Assembly: GCF_024346715.1 (NCBI RefSeq)
Contig: NZ_AP024853.1
Coordinates: 868,001-932,000, forward strand
DNA from: Photobacterium swingsii
GTDB lineage: Bacteria > Pseudomonadota > Gammaproteobacteria > Enterobacterales > Vibrionaceae
Reading direction: 5' to 3'
Length of the DNA stretch: 64,000 nucleotides
Part shown: piece by piece, positions 48,412 to 57,580 of the stretch
Layout: the number at the start of each line of letters is the position of its first letter
Position numbering within the stretch: the first letter of the stretch is position 1
Position numbers and translations under genes: made by a program
The notes under the pieces: model-generated
What the model was told of the DNA's origin: nothing
The model's database searches: none
What the model saw: the letters and a program-made list of their open reading frames with translations, nothing else

Positions 48412-51120
48412 ATGTGGATACCATCGAAACTAACGCGCCCGGCACGTCTTCACAATGCCATTCTCCGTCCACGCTTGCTGGATCGTCTTAATCAAGCGCC
48501 ATTTTACCGTCTTGTACTTTTCCGCTCTCCAGCGGGTTACGGTAAAACCACTATGGCTGCTCAATGGCTAAACGATCATCCGCATACAGGCTGGTTGAAT
48601 ATTGATGAGAGCGATAACGATACGTTTCGCTTTGCCAATTACTTCTTGCAATCTATCAATAAAGCAACAAACGGGGCATGTTTAAAAACGCAATCTATGG
48701 CTGAAAGACGCCAATTTGCATGCTTATCCACCCTTTTTAGTGAGCTTTTCGGCGAAATTGCAGAATACCATGAACAAACCTATTTAGTGCTCGATGACTA
48801 TCATGTCATCAACAACGATGACATTCATGATGGTATGCGTTTTTTCCTTAAACACATGCCAGATTGCATTACTCTTGTGGTCACGAGCCGAACGCAACCG
48901 CCGCTTAGTACTGCAAACTTGCGCGTACGCGACTTATTAATTGAAGTCGACAATGAACATTTGGCATTTGACCAAGAAGAAACAGAACGCTTCTTCCAAA
49001 AACGGGTCAGTGAAGACATTGAGCTCACTGTGCTCAATTCACTGCGTGAGCAAGTTGAAGGTTGGCCATCTGCACTACAGCTTATCGCACTGCACGCCCA
49101 GCAAAAGCCCAACAACTTAGCTGAATCTGCCGAATCAATGGCGAGTTTCAACCGTAGCCACTTATGGGATTACCTAGCCGAGGAGGTCTTTGACCAACTC
49201 GATCGTGATACTCAGCAGTTCTTATTACAATGTTCAGTATTAGACATTTTCAATGCCCAGTTAGTGACGGACTTAACAGGGCGTAGTGATGCGTTATCTA
49301 TGCTGGAATCGTTAAATCGCTTCGGCTTATTCTTAAACACGTTAGAAAGTAACGATAACTGGTATCGCTTCCATAACTTATTTGCAGAATTCTTACGTCA
49401 CCAACGTTATTCCCAGATCCCACAGCAACGTACAGAGTTACACACACAGGCTGCTTACGCGTGGTTAAAACAAAAAAGCCCACAACAAGCATTAATCCAT
49501 GCCTTAAAAAGTGAAAACCAAGACCTGATTGTTGAGGTACTTACCGATTACGGCTGGAACATGTATCACCATGGTGAGCTGAAGTTACTTGAAGACTCCA
49601 TTGCCTCTCTAACCGCTGATAAATTGTTCTCCTCCCCCCGTCTTGCATTACTACGTGCATGGCTTGCTCAAAGTCAGCACCGTTATAATGATGTCGGTGA
49701 ACTGATCAATGAAACCAAGACACAATTAAGCAAGCACAGCATTGAGCTAGATGATGCGCTACAAGGTGAGTTTAACGCCTTACTGGCGCAGGTTGCGATC
49801 AACCAATCTAAACCCGAAGACGCTTTGCTATTATCAGAACAAGCGCTAGGTCAATTGCCTTCAACGACTTACCGCAGCCGAATTGTTGCAACATCGGTAG
49901 TCGGTGAGGTCCACCACTGCTTAGGTAACCTAAGCCGTGCATTACCTATGATGCAGCAGACAGAAAAAATGGCGCGCCAGTACCATGTTTATCACCAAGC
50001 ATTGTGGGCACTGCTGCAACAGAGTGAGATCTTAGTCGCTCAAGGCTACATTCAATCGGCTTACGAATTATTAGATCAAGCCTTTAAACTGGTAAAAGAG
50101 CAACACCTGCAACAAGTGCCGCTGCATGAGTTCTTACTCCGGTTACGCGCACAAATTCTATGGTGTTGGAACCGCTTAGAAGAAGCAGAAGAGTGCGCCC
50201 ACAAGAGCTTAGAAGTATTAGCACCCTTTGATGAAACCAAATCATTACACGCCTATTCGATGCTGGCACGTATTGCGATTACCCGCGGCGAATTAGACAA
50301 AGGCGCACGCTACCTTGAACTGTGTAACAGCTTAGTTGAACGTTCTGAGTATCACATCGACTGGCGTGCTAATGCTGATTTTGCCAATATTCTTTACTGG
50401 CAAGCTAAAGACGATACCCAAAGTTTAGCGAAATGGTTAAAGCAAGCAGAACGACCTGAGGGCGCTTGCAACCACTTCCAACAACTACAGTGGCGTAATA
50501 TTGCTCGCACTCACTTGACACTAGGTGAGTATGACCAAGCACATGAAATATTACTGTCTTTGCAAGAAGATGCGGAAAAGTACAATTTAGTCACAGACAA
50601 AAATCGAAACCTTGTGGTACAAGCGGTATTGAGCAAATACCAAAATGAGCGTGAGACTGCGCTAGCGTATCTAAAAGATGCATTAAAACTCACGAACAGC
50701 ACAGGCATGATTGGCAACTTCCTCTGTGAAGCCAATACCATTTGTGATTTGCTTAAAGAGTTAGTCGACACACGCCAGCTCAGCGAACTGGAACTTCACC
50801 GAGCACAACAATTACTGCGTGAAATGACGAGTAAAGAGCGCAATCGCTCTGTGCATTTTGATGAAAGCTTTGTCGACAAGTTACTGACTTTGCCTGATGT
50901 ACCTGAGTTAGTACGTACTAGCCCGTTAACCCAACGGGAATGGCAGGTATTAGGCTTAATCTACACAGGTTACAGCAATGAACAAATTGCATCTGAGCTA
51001 GATGTCGCATCGACAACCATCAAAACTCACATTCGCAATTTGTACCAAAAACTCAACATTGCCAATCGTCAGCAAGCGATTGAAACAGCAGAAAGTTTAC
51101 TTGGATTAATGGGGTTCTAG
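48412..51120 (+). CDS. malT: Maltose regulon transcriptional activator
   Basis: A 902-residue STAND-type activator. Walker [15 protein letters not shown] at about 40-53, Walker B region [11 protein letters not shown], and a long superhelical tetratricopeptide-like sensor middle. The C-terminal LuxR-type HTH covers about 836-895 ([30 protein letters not shown], then [14 protein letters not shown]). It binds maltotriose and ATP, then activates mal promoters. It is divergent from malP. The ribosome site is poor, as expected for a low-level regulator. Confidence 0.96.
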   Translation: MWIPSKLTRPARLHNAILRPRLLDRLNQAPFYRLVLFRSPAGYGKTTMAAQWLNDHPHTGWLNIDESDNDTFRFANYFLQSINKATNGACLKTQSMAERRQFACLSTLFSELFGEIAEYHEQTYLVLDDYHVINNDDIHDGMRFFLKHMPDCITLVVTSRTQPPLSTANLRVRDLLIEVDNEHLAFDQEETERFFQKRVSEDIELTVLNSLREQVEGWPSALQLIALHAQQKPNNLAESAESMASFNRSHLWDYLAEEVFDQLDRDTQQFLLQCSVLDIFNAQLVTDLTGRSDALSMLESLNRFGLFLNTLESNDNWYRFHNLFAEFLRHQRYSQIPQQRTELHTQAAYAWLKQKSPQQALIHALKSENQDLIVEVLTDYGWNMYHHGELKLLEDSIASLTADKLFSSPRLALLRAWLAQSQHRYNDVGELINETKTQLSKHSIELDDALQGEFNALLAQVAINQSKPEDALLLSEQALGQLPSTTYRSRIVATSVVGEVHHCLGNLSRALPMMQQTEKMARQYHVYHQALWALLQQSEILVAQGYIQSAYELLDQAFKLVKEQHLQQVPLHEFLLRLRAQILWCWNRLEEAEECAHKSLEVLAPFDETKSLHAYSMLARIAITRGELDKGARYLELCNSLVERSEYHIDWRANADFANILYWQAKDDTQSLAKWLKQAERPEGACNHFQQLQWRNIARTHLTLGEYDQAHEILLSLQEDAEKYNLVTDKNRNLVVQAVLSKYQNERETALAYLKDALKLTNSTGMIGNFLCEANTICDLLKELVDTRQLSELELHRAQQLLREMTSKERNRSVHFDESFVDKLLTLPDVPELVRTSPLTQREWQVLGLIYTGYSNEQIASELDVASTTIKTHIRNLYQKLNIANRQQAIETAESLLGLMGF

Positions 51121-51158
51121 TACCCCTTTAGACCACAAATAAGGTTAAGGATGACCAC

Positions 51159-51857
51159 TTGATAGAATGGGCTAATGAGCGCCTTTGGTACCAAGATATG
51201 CCGCTCAATGTGAGCGGTATTCCTGTTGGTGCCCGTATGACCGTTATTCGACTGAAGGATCAGAAACTACTGATTCATTCCCCTATTCAACTCACAACCA
51301 AACTTCAACTGTCACTGAGTAAGTTAGGCAAAGTACACGCAATACTGACACCGAACCATAACCATCACCTGTTTCTTTCAGAATGGTGGCTCGCCTACCC
51401 CAATGCTTACTTTTTTGCACCGCCAGGATTACAGCAAAAACGGTCTGACTTAATATTTGATAATGCCCTAAGTGCCACAACCCCCTCGCTATGGCGCAAT
51501 CAGCTATTACAAACCCTGATTAGGGGCAGTGATAAAATGGAAGAAGTGGTATTTTGCGATCCGCAATCGCACACCTTAATAGTAGGTGATGCGCTGGCTT
51601 GGATGAAAGATAGCACTCACCCATTATCGATTGGCTTGGCTTTATTGAACGGCTGTTACTCTAAGCCAGCAATGCCGCTGTATTGGCGTTTATCCTTTCA
51701 CGATAAAACGCGTTTACGCCAATCACTACAAGAGATCTTAACTTGGCCATTCGACCGTATTATTTTGGCGCATGGTCAAGTGATCCCAGAAAATGGCAAA
51801 CAATATTTTGCCGATGCATTTGCATGGGCATTAAAGCCAGCGGCAGTAACCAGATAA
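51159..51857 (+). CDS. DUF4336 protein (metallo-beta-lactamase-like fold)
   Basis: A 232-residue protein of the DUF4336 family: LWYQDMPLNVSGIPVGARMTVIRL opens it, and NHNHHLFLSEWWLAYPNAYFFAPPGL carries the degenerate metal-site histidines. The end FDRIILAHGQVI is the last MBL motif. The function is unknown. The start is TTG at 51159 with AAGG 8 nt before; no ATG fits, since the nearby ATGs are out of frame or stop at once. It lies 38 bp after malT and is probably co-transcribed, but no link to maltose is known. Confidence 0.75.
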   Translation: MIEWANERLWYQDMPLNVSGIPVGARMTVIRLKDQKLLIHSPIQLTTKLQLSLSKLGKVHAILTPNHNHHLFLSEWWLAYPNAYFFAPPGLQQKRSDLIFDNALSATTPSLWRNQLLQTLIRGSDKMEEVVFCDPQSHTLIVGDALAWMKDSTHPLSIGLALLNGCYSKPAMPLYWRLSFHDKTRLRQSLQEILTWPFDRIILAHGQVIPENGKQYFADAFAWALKPAAVTR

Positions 51858-51940
51858 CCTTACAACGCCCTACCATCTGCCACTAGCTACTCAATATCGC
51901 CCCGAACAAAAGACTTGGCACGATTAATAAGCATAAAAAT

Positions 51941-51998
51941 AGCGGGCGAATATGCCCGCTACCCACTTCGCAATGCGAAGTTTCTCTCCCGAAGAGAA
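51941..51998 (-). terminator. Three tandem hairpins between convergent genes
   Basis: AGCGGGC/GCCCGCT (51941-51960), ACTTCGC/GCGAAGT (51965-51981) and TTCTCT/AGAGAA (51982-51998) stand side by side. On the minus strand the first ends in ATTTTTATG, so it should terminate the rhodanese gene. The other two have no U-run. Confidence 0.75.
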
Positions 51999-52023
51999 TG
52001 TGCTAATCCTATTAAAATCGCTA

Positions 52024-53304
52024 TTACGCAGGGCCAACTAAGGTTGGATTGGTTTTAATACCACTCCATTCATACCAACCGCCATCGTAAACGCTAATGT
52101 CTTTCCAGCCCATCACATAAGCATAGAAAAACGTTTCTGATGCCCGCCAACCTGTACCACAGTAGAAAGATACTTTCTGGTCACGATCGATTTCCCATTG
52201 ATGCCAAAAATGCTCAATCTCATCAGCACTTTTCATGGTGTCATCAGGGTTACGGAAATCCTCAAGACTATTGGCATCACTACCGCCATGCCCCCACTTC
52301 GCCCCCGGTATGCGCCCTTTCGGTTTGATGTAATGGTACCCACTGATCTTACCTAAGTACTCATCCCAACTACGGATACTCACCAACGAGTTATTTTGAG
52401 GAGCGCCATCGAGAATAGCTTTCGCTTCAGCCATATCAATAATCAGCTCTGGGTTGGCAGGAATATCACGGCCAAAATCCATCACTTTATCGGTTTTTTG
52501 CAGCATAGGTTCAGACGCAAAACCAGCGTTTACCCAAGATTTCCAGCCTCCGTTAAGTAAGCGGACATCTTCAACACCAGCGTACATCATTATGCTCGCT
52601 GCACGCGCCGCGGCCATATTATCGCGCCCATACAAGATCACTGTGGTGTCATAACGAATACCAAGATCTTGCATTAATGTCGTTAGTTTTTCATTGCTTA
52701 CACGATTCCAAAGCGGTTTAGTTTCAATGTTATTGGTATTCAAATACAAGGCTGTGGGTATGTGTGAAACTAGGTACTTAGTTGGTGGCCCCCATGCGAC
52801 CTCGACTAACTTATACCCTTTTTTAGGGGCGTAGAGTGGTTGCTGACCATCAATCACTTGTTTCACCCATTCAGGACTCACAAGCTGCTGGAATTGAGGT
52901 AAAGCTGTGAGTGAACCTGAATAATTTGAAAGTGGTTCTTCAATTGCTTTAACCGATCTAAACCCTTGACTTAACAGTGCCTTTTCCACTCTCTGGCTAT
53001 CTGCTTGAGCACAATATAGATAGGTTGGCTGATCGACCTTCAGTTGTTTATCCACCAACAACTGTTTAAACGCTGAGTCTTCAATCATCCCTAGCCATTG
53101 AGCATCTAAGTTAACAGCACCAGGATAATGTCCTCCTTGCTTAGCACCGATTTCAGGCCAACCGTTATAGTAATTACTCGATCGGCAATCAATCACTTGC
53201 GTTGATTCATCAAGGCTTTTAGATAACTGATCAAACGTCATTGCTTGAAGTCCAAAACTTGAAAAAACAATAACAGGTACCAGCACTTTCCTCATTGTAT
53301 TCAT
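52024..53304 (-). CDS. ynjE: Exported triple-rhodanese sulfurtransferase (YnjE-like)
   Basis: A 426-residue protein with a signal peptide (VLVPVIVFSSFGLQA) and three rhodanese-like domains. The first (about 25-130) has YLYCAQADSQR, the second (about 165-265) has VILYGRDNMAAA where the catalytic Cys is Gly, and the third (about 285-420) has the active loop FYCGTGWRAS with Cys 382. Length and domain order match E. coli YnjE, whose active Cys is also in CGTGWRAS. It transfers sulfur from thiosulfate or a similar donor. AAGG at 7 nt supports the start. It is monocistronic, next to the glycine reductase region. Confidence 0.87.
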   Translation of the reverse strand: MNTMRKVLVPVIVFSSFGLQAMTFDQLSKSLDESTQVIDCRSSNYYNGWPEIGAKQGGHYPGAVNLDAQWLGMIEDSAFKQLLVDKQLKVDQPTYLYCAQADSQRVEKALLSQGFRSVKAIEEPLSNYSGSLTALPQFQQLVSPEWVKQVIDGQQPLYAPKKGYKLVEVAWGPPTKYLVSHIPTALYLNTNNIETKPLWNRVSNEKLTTLMQDLGIRYDTTVILYGRDNMAAARAASIMMYAGVEDVRLLNGGWKSWVNAGFASEPMLQKTDKVMDFGRDIPANPELIIDMAEAKAILDGAPQNNSLVSIRSWDEYLGKISGYHYIKPKGRIPGAKWGHGGSDANSLEDFRNPDDTMKSADEIEHFWHQWEIDRDQKVSFYCGTGWRASETFFYAYVMGWKDISVYDGGWYEWSGIKTNPTLVGPA

Positions 53305-53623
53305 CAGCCAACCTTACTGTGCTTATCACCACTCAAACTGAGTGATATAAATTAAAAACTCTACTGATTATAATGAAACAAAGCACATATTATGGCGACT
53401 CGGCTCTCAACTTTGCCTTTGATGAAGTTTCACACTTAAAAATTAGAGATAAGCAAAATTAAATATCAAATCATGCATATAGGGGACGAAAGCAAAATAG
53501 GATAGTTCAATTAGGAAAGACACAATTCAAAAGAAAAAAGAAAAGATAAGAAGAGAGAACAGAAAGAAAAAGCACTACTCACCATGATGGTTTTCGTGCT
53601 CAATATTATCTTAAATCACAGCA
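53305..53623. other. Intergenic region upstream of ynjE
   Basis: 319 bp, AT-rich, no gene. It contains a short dyad CACTCA-AAC-TGAGTG (53330-53344) just upstream of the ynjE start, a purine-rich tract at about 53527-53570, and the grdD terminator at 53571-53600. Confidence 0.45.
53571..53600 (-). terminator. Putative terminator of the grd operon
   Basis: Outer arms AGCAC/GTGCT and inner arms ACCAT/ATGGT form an interrupted hairpin 23 bp after the grdD stop. On the minus strand it is followed by TTTTTCTTTC and a longer pyrimidine tract. Confidence 0.65.
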
Positions 53624-54787
53624 CTAGCCTAAGAACTCCGTTTCAACTAGGCGAGCTTTGGCAGCATCGATATCTTCCTTCGCAACTAAGATAATCGGGC
53701 CTGTACAGCCCATCCCAGTGCGAGCAAAGATATTTGCTTGCCACAATGATTGGCATGCATCTTCAATCTCTAAGATATCAATGCCACCGATCTCCGAGTC
53801 TGTCACCTTTTCAGGTGGTGCGACGACGGTTTCTTTGGTTTCTACTGGCGCTTTTGGCTGACAATATTTTGCCAGAGTACTGTTTAAGCCTGATAAGGTT
53901 GCTGCTTCCCACTCCTCGTCAACGCGCTTCATTACCTCTCCTTTTGCTGCGTCTGCACATAATCTCATGGCTCCTGCCACAACTGGTGCCCCTGACGCCC
54001 GAGAGATAATATTCACTAGCTTACCTGCCGTACCTTCACCTAAGCCCGGTCCATAACCAAAGCCCGAGGCTTCATAGCTACCACCTGTAGTGAACGAAGA
54101 GAACATTTTCATCAGCAAATTGCCGGTTAGGCTATCAGTCACCATGACATCTGGTGTACCTTGCAGCAAATCATTACCGCGCATGGCAATTCCGCCATCA
54201 GCTCGTCCTGATTCTGCAAAATGAATGTCATAACCCGCTTGTTGAAGGTCTCGTAGACCACGCTCACAGAGGGCTGCACCATCAATGTTTAGCACCCCAA
54301 CCGTTGGCTTTTCGATCCCCGTCGCTTTTGCTAGTGCAATCCCATACAAGGTGTTTTTGAGCATCGCCGCTTGACGATTGGTATCTGTGGTACCTGTGGT
54401 AGAGGCAATGATCATCTCACGCCCAGTACCCGGTGTTACCACTTTACCCATGGTGCTCACACCGAGAGGAAAGGCATAATGCAAAGTGACACAGCCGTCG
54501 ATTTGCTTTTGCTCAAACAAGCTTTCCATCACTTGGTGGCATTGGTTTAAATCCTCTGCAGGGTGGCATTCAAAACCACACTCAGGATCATTACAACCAA
54601 TGAGCACAGGTTCGATGTCGCTGTGTTGTCGTGCAACTAACTGAGCACCACGAAGCAGTTCTTGTGGGCCGTGTTCGCTGCCGATCAGCGTAAGCGCAAT
54701 TCGGGTTTTCTTACCAAATTGTCCACTTAACAGGCCATCCGCCATTGCTGAAAACGTGTCGGACAGTTGTTGATTGATATTAGCCAT
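53624..54787 (-). CDS. grdD: Glycine reductase complex component C, subunit alpha (GrdD)
   Basis: A 387-residue protein of the PlsX-like phosphate-acyltransferase fold, recognisable as GrdD from TRIALTLIGSEHGPQELLRGA, TVGVLNIDGAALCERGLRDL and DVMVTDSLTGNLLMKMFSSF. With GrdC it forms protein C, which takes the carboxymethyl-selenide from GrdA and releases acetyl phosphate. It is the last gene of the minus-strand grd unit, 12 bp after grdC with GGAGG before ATG. The C-terminal GIDILEIEDACQSLWQANIFARTGMGCTGPI region is typical of the family. Confidence 0.93.
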   Translation of the reverse strand: MANINQQLSDTFSAMADGLLSGQFGKKTRIALTLIGSEHGPQELLRGAQLVARQHSDIEPVLIGCNDPECGFECHPAEDLNQCHQVMESLFEQKQIDGCVTLHYAFPLGVSTMGKVVTPGTGREMIIASTTGTTDTNRQAAMLKNTLYGIALAKATGIEKPTVGVLNIDGAALCERGLRDLQQAGYDIHFAESGRADGGIAMRGNDLLQGTPDVMVTDSLTGNLLMKMFSSFTTGGSYEASGFGYGPGLGEGTAGKLVNIISRASGAPVVAGAMRLCADAAKGEVMKRVDEEWEAATLSGLNSTLAKYCQPKAPVETKETVVAPPEKVTDSEIGGIDILEIEDACQSLWQANIFARTGMGCTGPIILVAKEDIDAAKARLVETEFLG

Positions 54788-54799
54788 CGCAACCTCCGA

Positions 54800-56341
54800 T
54801 TACTTCTCGCTCTTCGCGTTGAGCAAGTTCTCAGCCACATCGCGCATTGCTTGCGCCACAACCTGTTTCACTTGATTCTCATCGAACACTTCATCTTGCT
54901 TGCCGCTGTTCTTTTGAACCACAAAGCTCAAACCATCAAACAAGTTAGTCATACGACCTAAGAACAAGCTGCCTTTACCTACCATCATGAAGTTTTTGAT
55001 TTCATCATTGAGGATCATGTCACGGCCAAAACCAAGGAAAGGAACGCCCGATGGAATATGCCCTTGCGTAGGTGCAAAGCCTGTCATGCCATGTTTCTCA
55101 ACGAATGCAGGTAATTGTGTACGCTCCATCTGCCCTTCTTTCACTGCTAGCGCTGCAATCATTTTGTAGTTTGATTCCGGCACATTCCCTGCACCTGCAG
55201 GCTTAGTGATTTCAGGGTTTTGCATTTCTACTGAGTACTTGTCGATGTCTGTCATCTTCATGCCAGCGGCTTTAAGCGGCGCGGCAATCAGAGCTGTCAT
55301 CACAGCTTGTGGTGATGAGCCAGTACCAATTTGATGACGACCAACGATGTCTGTATTAATCTCAGGGCTCACACCGTCATTTTCCGTTACCATGCACGCA
55401 AAACCAGCTAGGCAATCTTCCAGCACAGGCATATTTTGTTTCACATGGTCACGACCATTCATACCCAGTTTGGCAACAGCACCACCAGCAACAACCATGA
55501 CATTTTTGAAAATGCCAGATTTCACTAACGCAGCCGCTAATGTCATTGCGTGCGCAGGCGCCGCACAGAAACCACGAACATCAGAACCGGTTGCACTGTT
55601 ACAGCCGATCACTTCACCAATAGCTTTTGCGAAGTTACCGCCGCCACGTTGGTTGATGTCACCACACGCTTCTTCTGAACATTCGATCAAGTAGTCGACT
55701 TTATCTAATTCAATACCTTGCTGTTTCAAATGCATCGCAGCCATAACGCCTGATGCTTTCGTGCAAAGGTTTTCTAGCATGATATGCGCTGATAAGTTTT
55801 CGTCTTCATCGTGCGCGGCTTTCACACAACCTACCAACTCACCATTCATCATCAATACTTCAGCTTGGTGATGTTCTGTCAGTGCTAGAATTTCATCTTT
55901 AGTGATGATCTGATGACCCGCCAGTAAATCAACATCATCACCGTATAAAGGATGGTGCGCCACTTGCGCGTGGTATGTGTCGATAAACTCTTGAGTCAGT
56001 TGCACCAAATTGAACACGTCTACGTGGTTCAACATGGCATAAAATTGAGGCTGGTTGTAGATTTCACCGAACTGACCTTGCTGAGCTGTGTGCTCTTTAT
56101 TTTCAAACCAAGGTTGTGGGATATCTGCTAATTGCTGCGGGGTTAGGTTTCCGATGTAACACTGGTTAGCGGGGTAAGATACTACGTCTTCGAATGGGCG
56201 AAGGTGATCTTTTAGTTGCTTCAAGTACGGGTCTGAAGGATCTTTTGCCCTTGACTGTACTTGTACCGAACCGTGTTGAATTAATACATCTGGTGTATGG
56301 GCGAGCACGTAGCTCACACCTTTAATTACTGCGTATCCCAT
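54800..56341 (-). CDS. grdC: Glycine reductase complex component C, subunit beta (GrdC)
   Basis: A 513-residue protein with the thiolase/KAS III-like fold of GrdC: N-terminal GYAVIKGVSYVLAHTPDVL, ECSEEACGDINQRGGGNFAKAIGE, and SDVRGFCAAPAHAM, which may hold the active cysteine. It joins GrdD in component C to convert the Se-carboxymethyl group on GrdA to an acetyl thioester and then acetyl phosphate. GGAG stands 5 nt before ATG. It lies 78 nt after the second grdA; that gap holds a small inverted repeat at 56371-56404. Confidence 0.94.
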   Translation of the reverse strand: MGYAVIKGVSYVLAHTPDVLIQHGSVQVQSRAKDPSDPYLKQLKDHLRPFEDVVSYPANQCYIGNLTPQQLADIPQPWFENKEHTAQQGQFGEIYNQPQFYAMLNHVDVFNLVQLTQEFIDTYHAQVAHHPLYGDDVDLLAGHQIITKDEILALTEHHQAEVLMMNGELVGCVKAAHDEDENLSAHIMLENLCTKASGVMAAMHLKQQGIELDKVDYLIECSEEACGDINQRGGGNFAKAIGEVIGCNSATGSDVRGFCAAPAHAMTLAAALVKSGIFKNVMVVAGGAVAKLGMNGRDHVKQNMPVLEDCLAGFACMVTENDGVSPEINTDIVGRHQIGTGSSPQAVMTALIAAPLKAAGMKMTDIDKYSVEMQNPEITKPAGAGNVPESNYKMIAALAVKEGQMERTQLPAFVEKHGMTGFAPTQGHIPSGVPFLGFGRDMILNDEIKNFMMVGKGSLFLGRMTNLFDGLSFVVQKNSGKQDEVFDENQVKQVVAQAMRDVAENLLNAKSEK

Positions 56342-56370
56342 TGTTACTCCTGCATCCGAGCCGGATAAAA

Positions 56371-56404
56371 GGTTCGAACCCGCTTTAATAAACAGATCCG
56401 AACC
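56371..56404 (-). other. Intercistronic hairpin between grdA2 and grdC
   Basis: GGTTCG and CGAACC pair across 22 bases; on the minus strand TTTT follows. It could attenuate transcription or protect the upstream message, giving more GrdA than GrdC and GrdD. The stem is only 6 bp. Confidence 0.4.
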
Positions 56405-56419
56405 AGCATTGAGATATAC

Positions 56420-56884
56420 TTATGCTAATGCAGTTTCGCTGCGGTATTGTTGCATTTCCGCTTTGATAGCATCGACATCAAGTACCATTTCCATCATTCC
56501 AACTTGCTCTTCATAGACAGCTGGATCAACGGCATTTTTAACTTCGTCTTCCACCACGTGATAACAAGAAAGTCCTAACTGGACTCCCGCCAATGGTCCT
56601 GCAAAAGTCGGATCACCTGTGGTGACAGTTTCACATGCTAGGCCAGAAGCTTCTGCTTCTGCGCCGCCAAGAATCACAACAAGATTCTCTGCGCCTTTTT
56701 CCTCAGCAAGTGCTTTAATCCGCTTTTGATTTTCCAGATCCATTGCGCCAGCGCTTGTTCAGACGAAACATTCTGTAGTAGAGAAAGCAACGTGAGCACC
56801 TGTGGTCTTCATGCAAGTTTCAATTGCCTGACCAGGTACGCCATCGCGGTCTCCAAGAATGATCACTGTTTTATTAGCGAACAC
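56420..56884 (-). CDS. grdA: Glycine reductase selenoprotein A, second copy (contains Sec)
   Basis: A 154-residue selenoprotein. Translation from GTG 56884 (GGGAG at 7 nt) gives [20 protein letters not shown], then ECFV, then an in-frame TGA at 56759-56761 (residue 42), then [11 protein letters not shown]. The C-F-V-U motif is the invariant GrdA site, so the TGA encodes selenocysteine; a naive call would start at the internal Met 48 and lose the active site. GrdA carries the carboxymethyl group on Sec between GrdB and component C and is re-reduced by thioredoxin. It starts 14 bp after the other grdA copy. By eye the two proteins are about three quarters identical, diverging most at the C-terminus. 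Confidence 0.95.
56745..56761 (-). other. Selenocysteine UGA codon and possible SECIS hairpin, grdA copy 2
   Basis: TGA at 56761-56759. Four bases later GCG/CGC (56754-56752 with 56747-56745) can close a CTGG loop. A loop with paired Gs fits bacterial SECIS elements, but the stem shown is short and a full fold was not computed. The third-base changes relative to copy 1 keep the pairing. Confidence 0.6.
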
Positions 56885-56898
56885 AATCTTTCTCCCGA

Positions 56899-57366
56899 TT
56901 AAACATACTTTCCGAATTGCTCACGATACTCTTTGACCTCTGCCACTATGGCATCGACATCAAGTACCATTTCCATCATGCTTATCTGTTCGTCATAGAC
57001 GTCAGCATCCACATTGTCTTTAATTTCCGGCTCAACCACATGATAACAAGAGAGTCCTAACTGGACTCCGGCTAATGGACCGGCAAAAGTAGGATCGCCG
57101 TTTGTAACGGTTTCACACGCTAGGCCAGAAGCTTCTGCTTCCGCACCACCAAGTACGACTACCAGATTCTCTGGGCCGAACTCTTCAGCAAAACCTTTGA
57201 TCCTCTTCTGGTTTTCCAGATCCATAGCACCTGCGCTGGTTCAGACGAAACACTCAGTTGTAGAGAAAAGAACATGCGCACCAGCAGTTTTAATACAAGC
57301 TTCAATTGCTTGTCCTGGTACACCATCTCTGTCTCCCAAGATAATAACTTTCTTATCTTTGAGCAT
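56899..57366 (-). CDS. grdA: Glycine reductase selenoprotein A, first copy (contains Sec)
   Basis: A 155-residue selenoprotein read from ATG 57366 (GGAG about 7 nt before). The start [18 protein letters not shown] leads to ECFV and an in-frame TGA at 57241-57243 (residue 42), followed by [11 protein letters not shown]. It has the same role as the second copy. Other conserved parts are [20 protein letters not shown] and [23 protein letters not shown]. It lies 214 bp downstream of trxA, a gap that may hold its own promoter or processing site. A tandem duplication of grdA is unusual; both copies are intact and have diverged, suggesting they are old and both used. Confidence 0.95.
57226..57243 (-). 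other. Selenocysteine UGA codon and possible SECIS hairpin, grdA copy 1
   Basis: TGA at 57243-57241; AGCG (57237-57234) and TGCT (57229-57226) can pair around CAGG, starting 4 bases after the UGA. Copy 2 keeps this pairing with a compensating change (G-U here, G-C there). Confidence 0.6.
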
Positions 57367-57580
57367 TGTTCACTCCAAGGGTACAGATTACTACGATCAT
57401 GCTTATCAGCTTATGGAACACCACATACTGAGTTCACATGGATTTTATAAAGCACTTTTTTTCCTACCCTGCTTTCATCGAAAGCCATGTAGAGAAAGCG
57501 AGGCTTATATTTGCGCCAACAGGCCGTTGCCTATTAAATACAAATTCATTGGGTGTAAATCAGCTACACCTAGTTATACT
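57367..57580 (-). other. Leader region between trxA and grdA
   Basis: 214 bp without a gene. Read on the minus strand it has GGTGTA-N7-TACACC about 16 bp after the trxA stop, and a weaker GGCAAC/GTTGGC pairing. I looked for glycine-riboswitch motifs and saw none. Confidence 0.4.

Noticed and set aside
56420-57225. Two short proteins starting at internal Met of grdA
   Set aside because: The upstream sequence continues in frame through UGA with the full conserved GrdA N-terminus and a ribosome site, so the true genes are selenoproteins with earlier starts, not truncated or pseudogenes.
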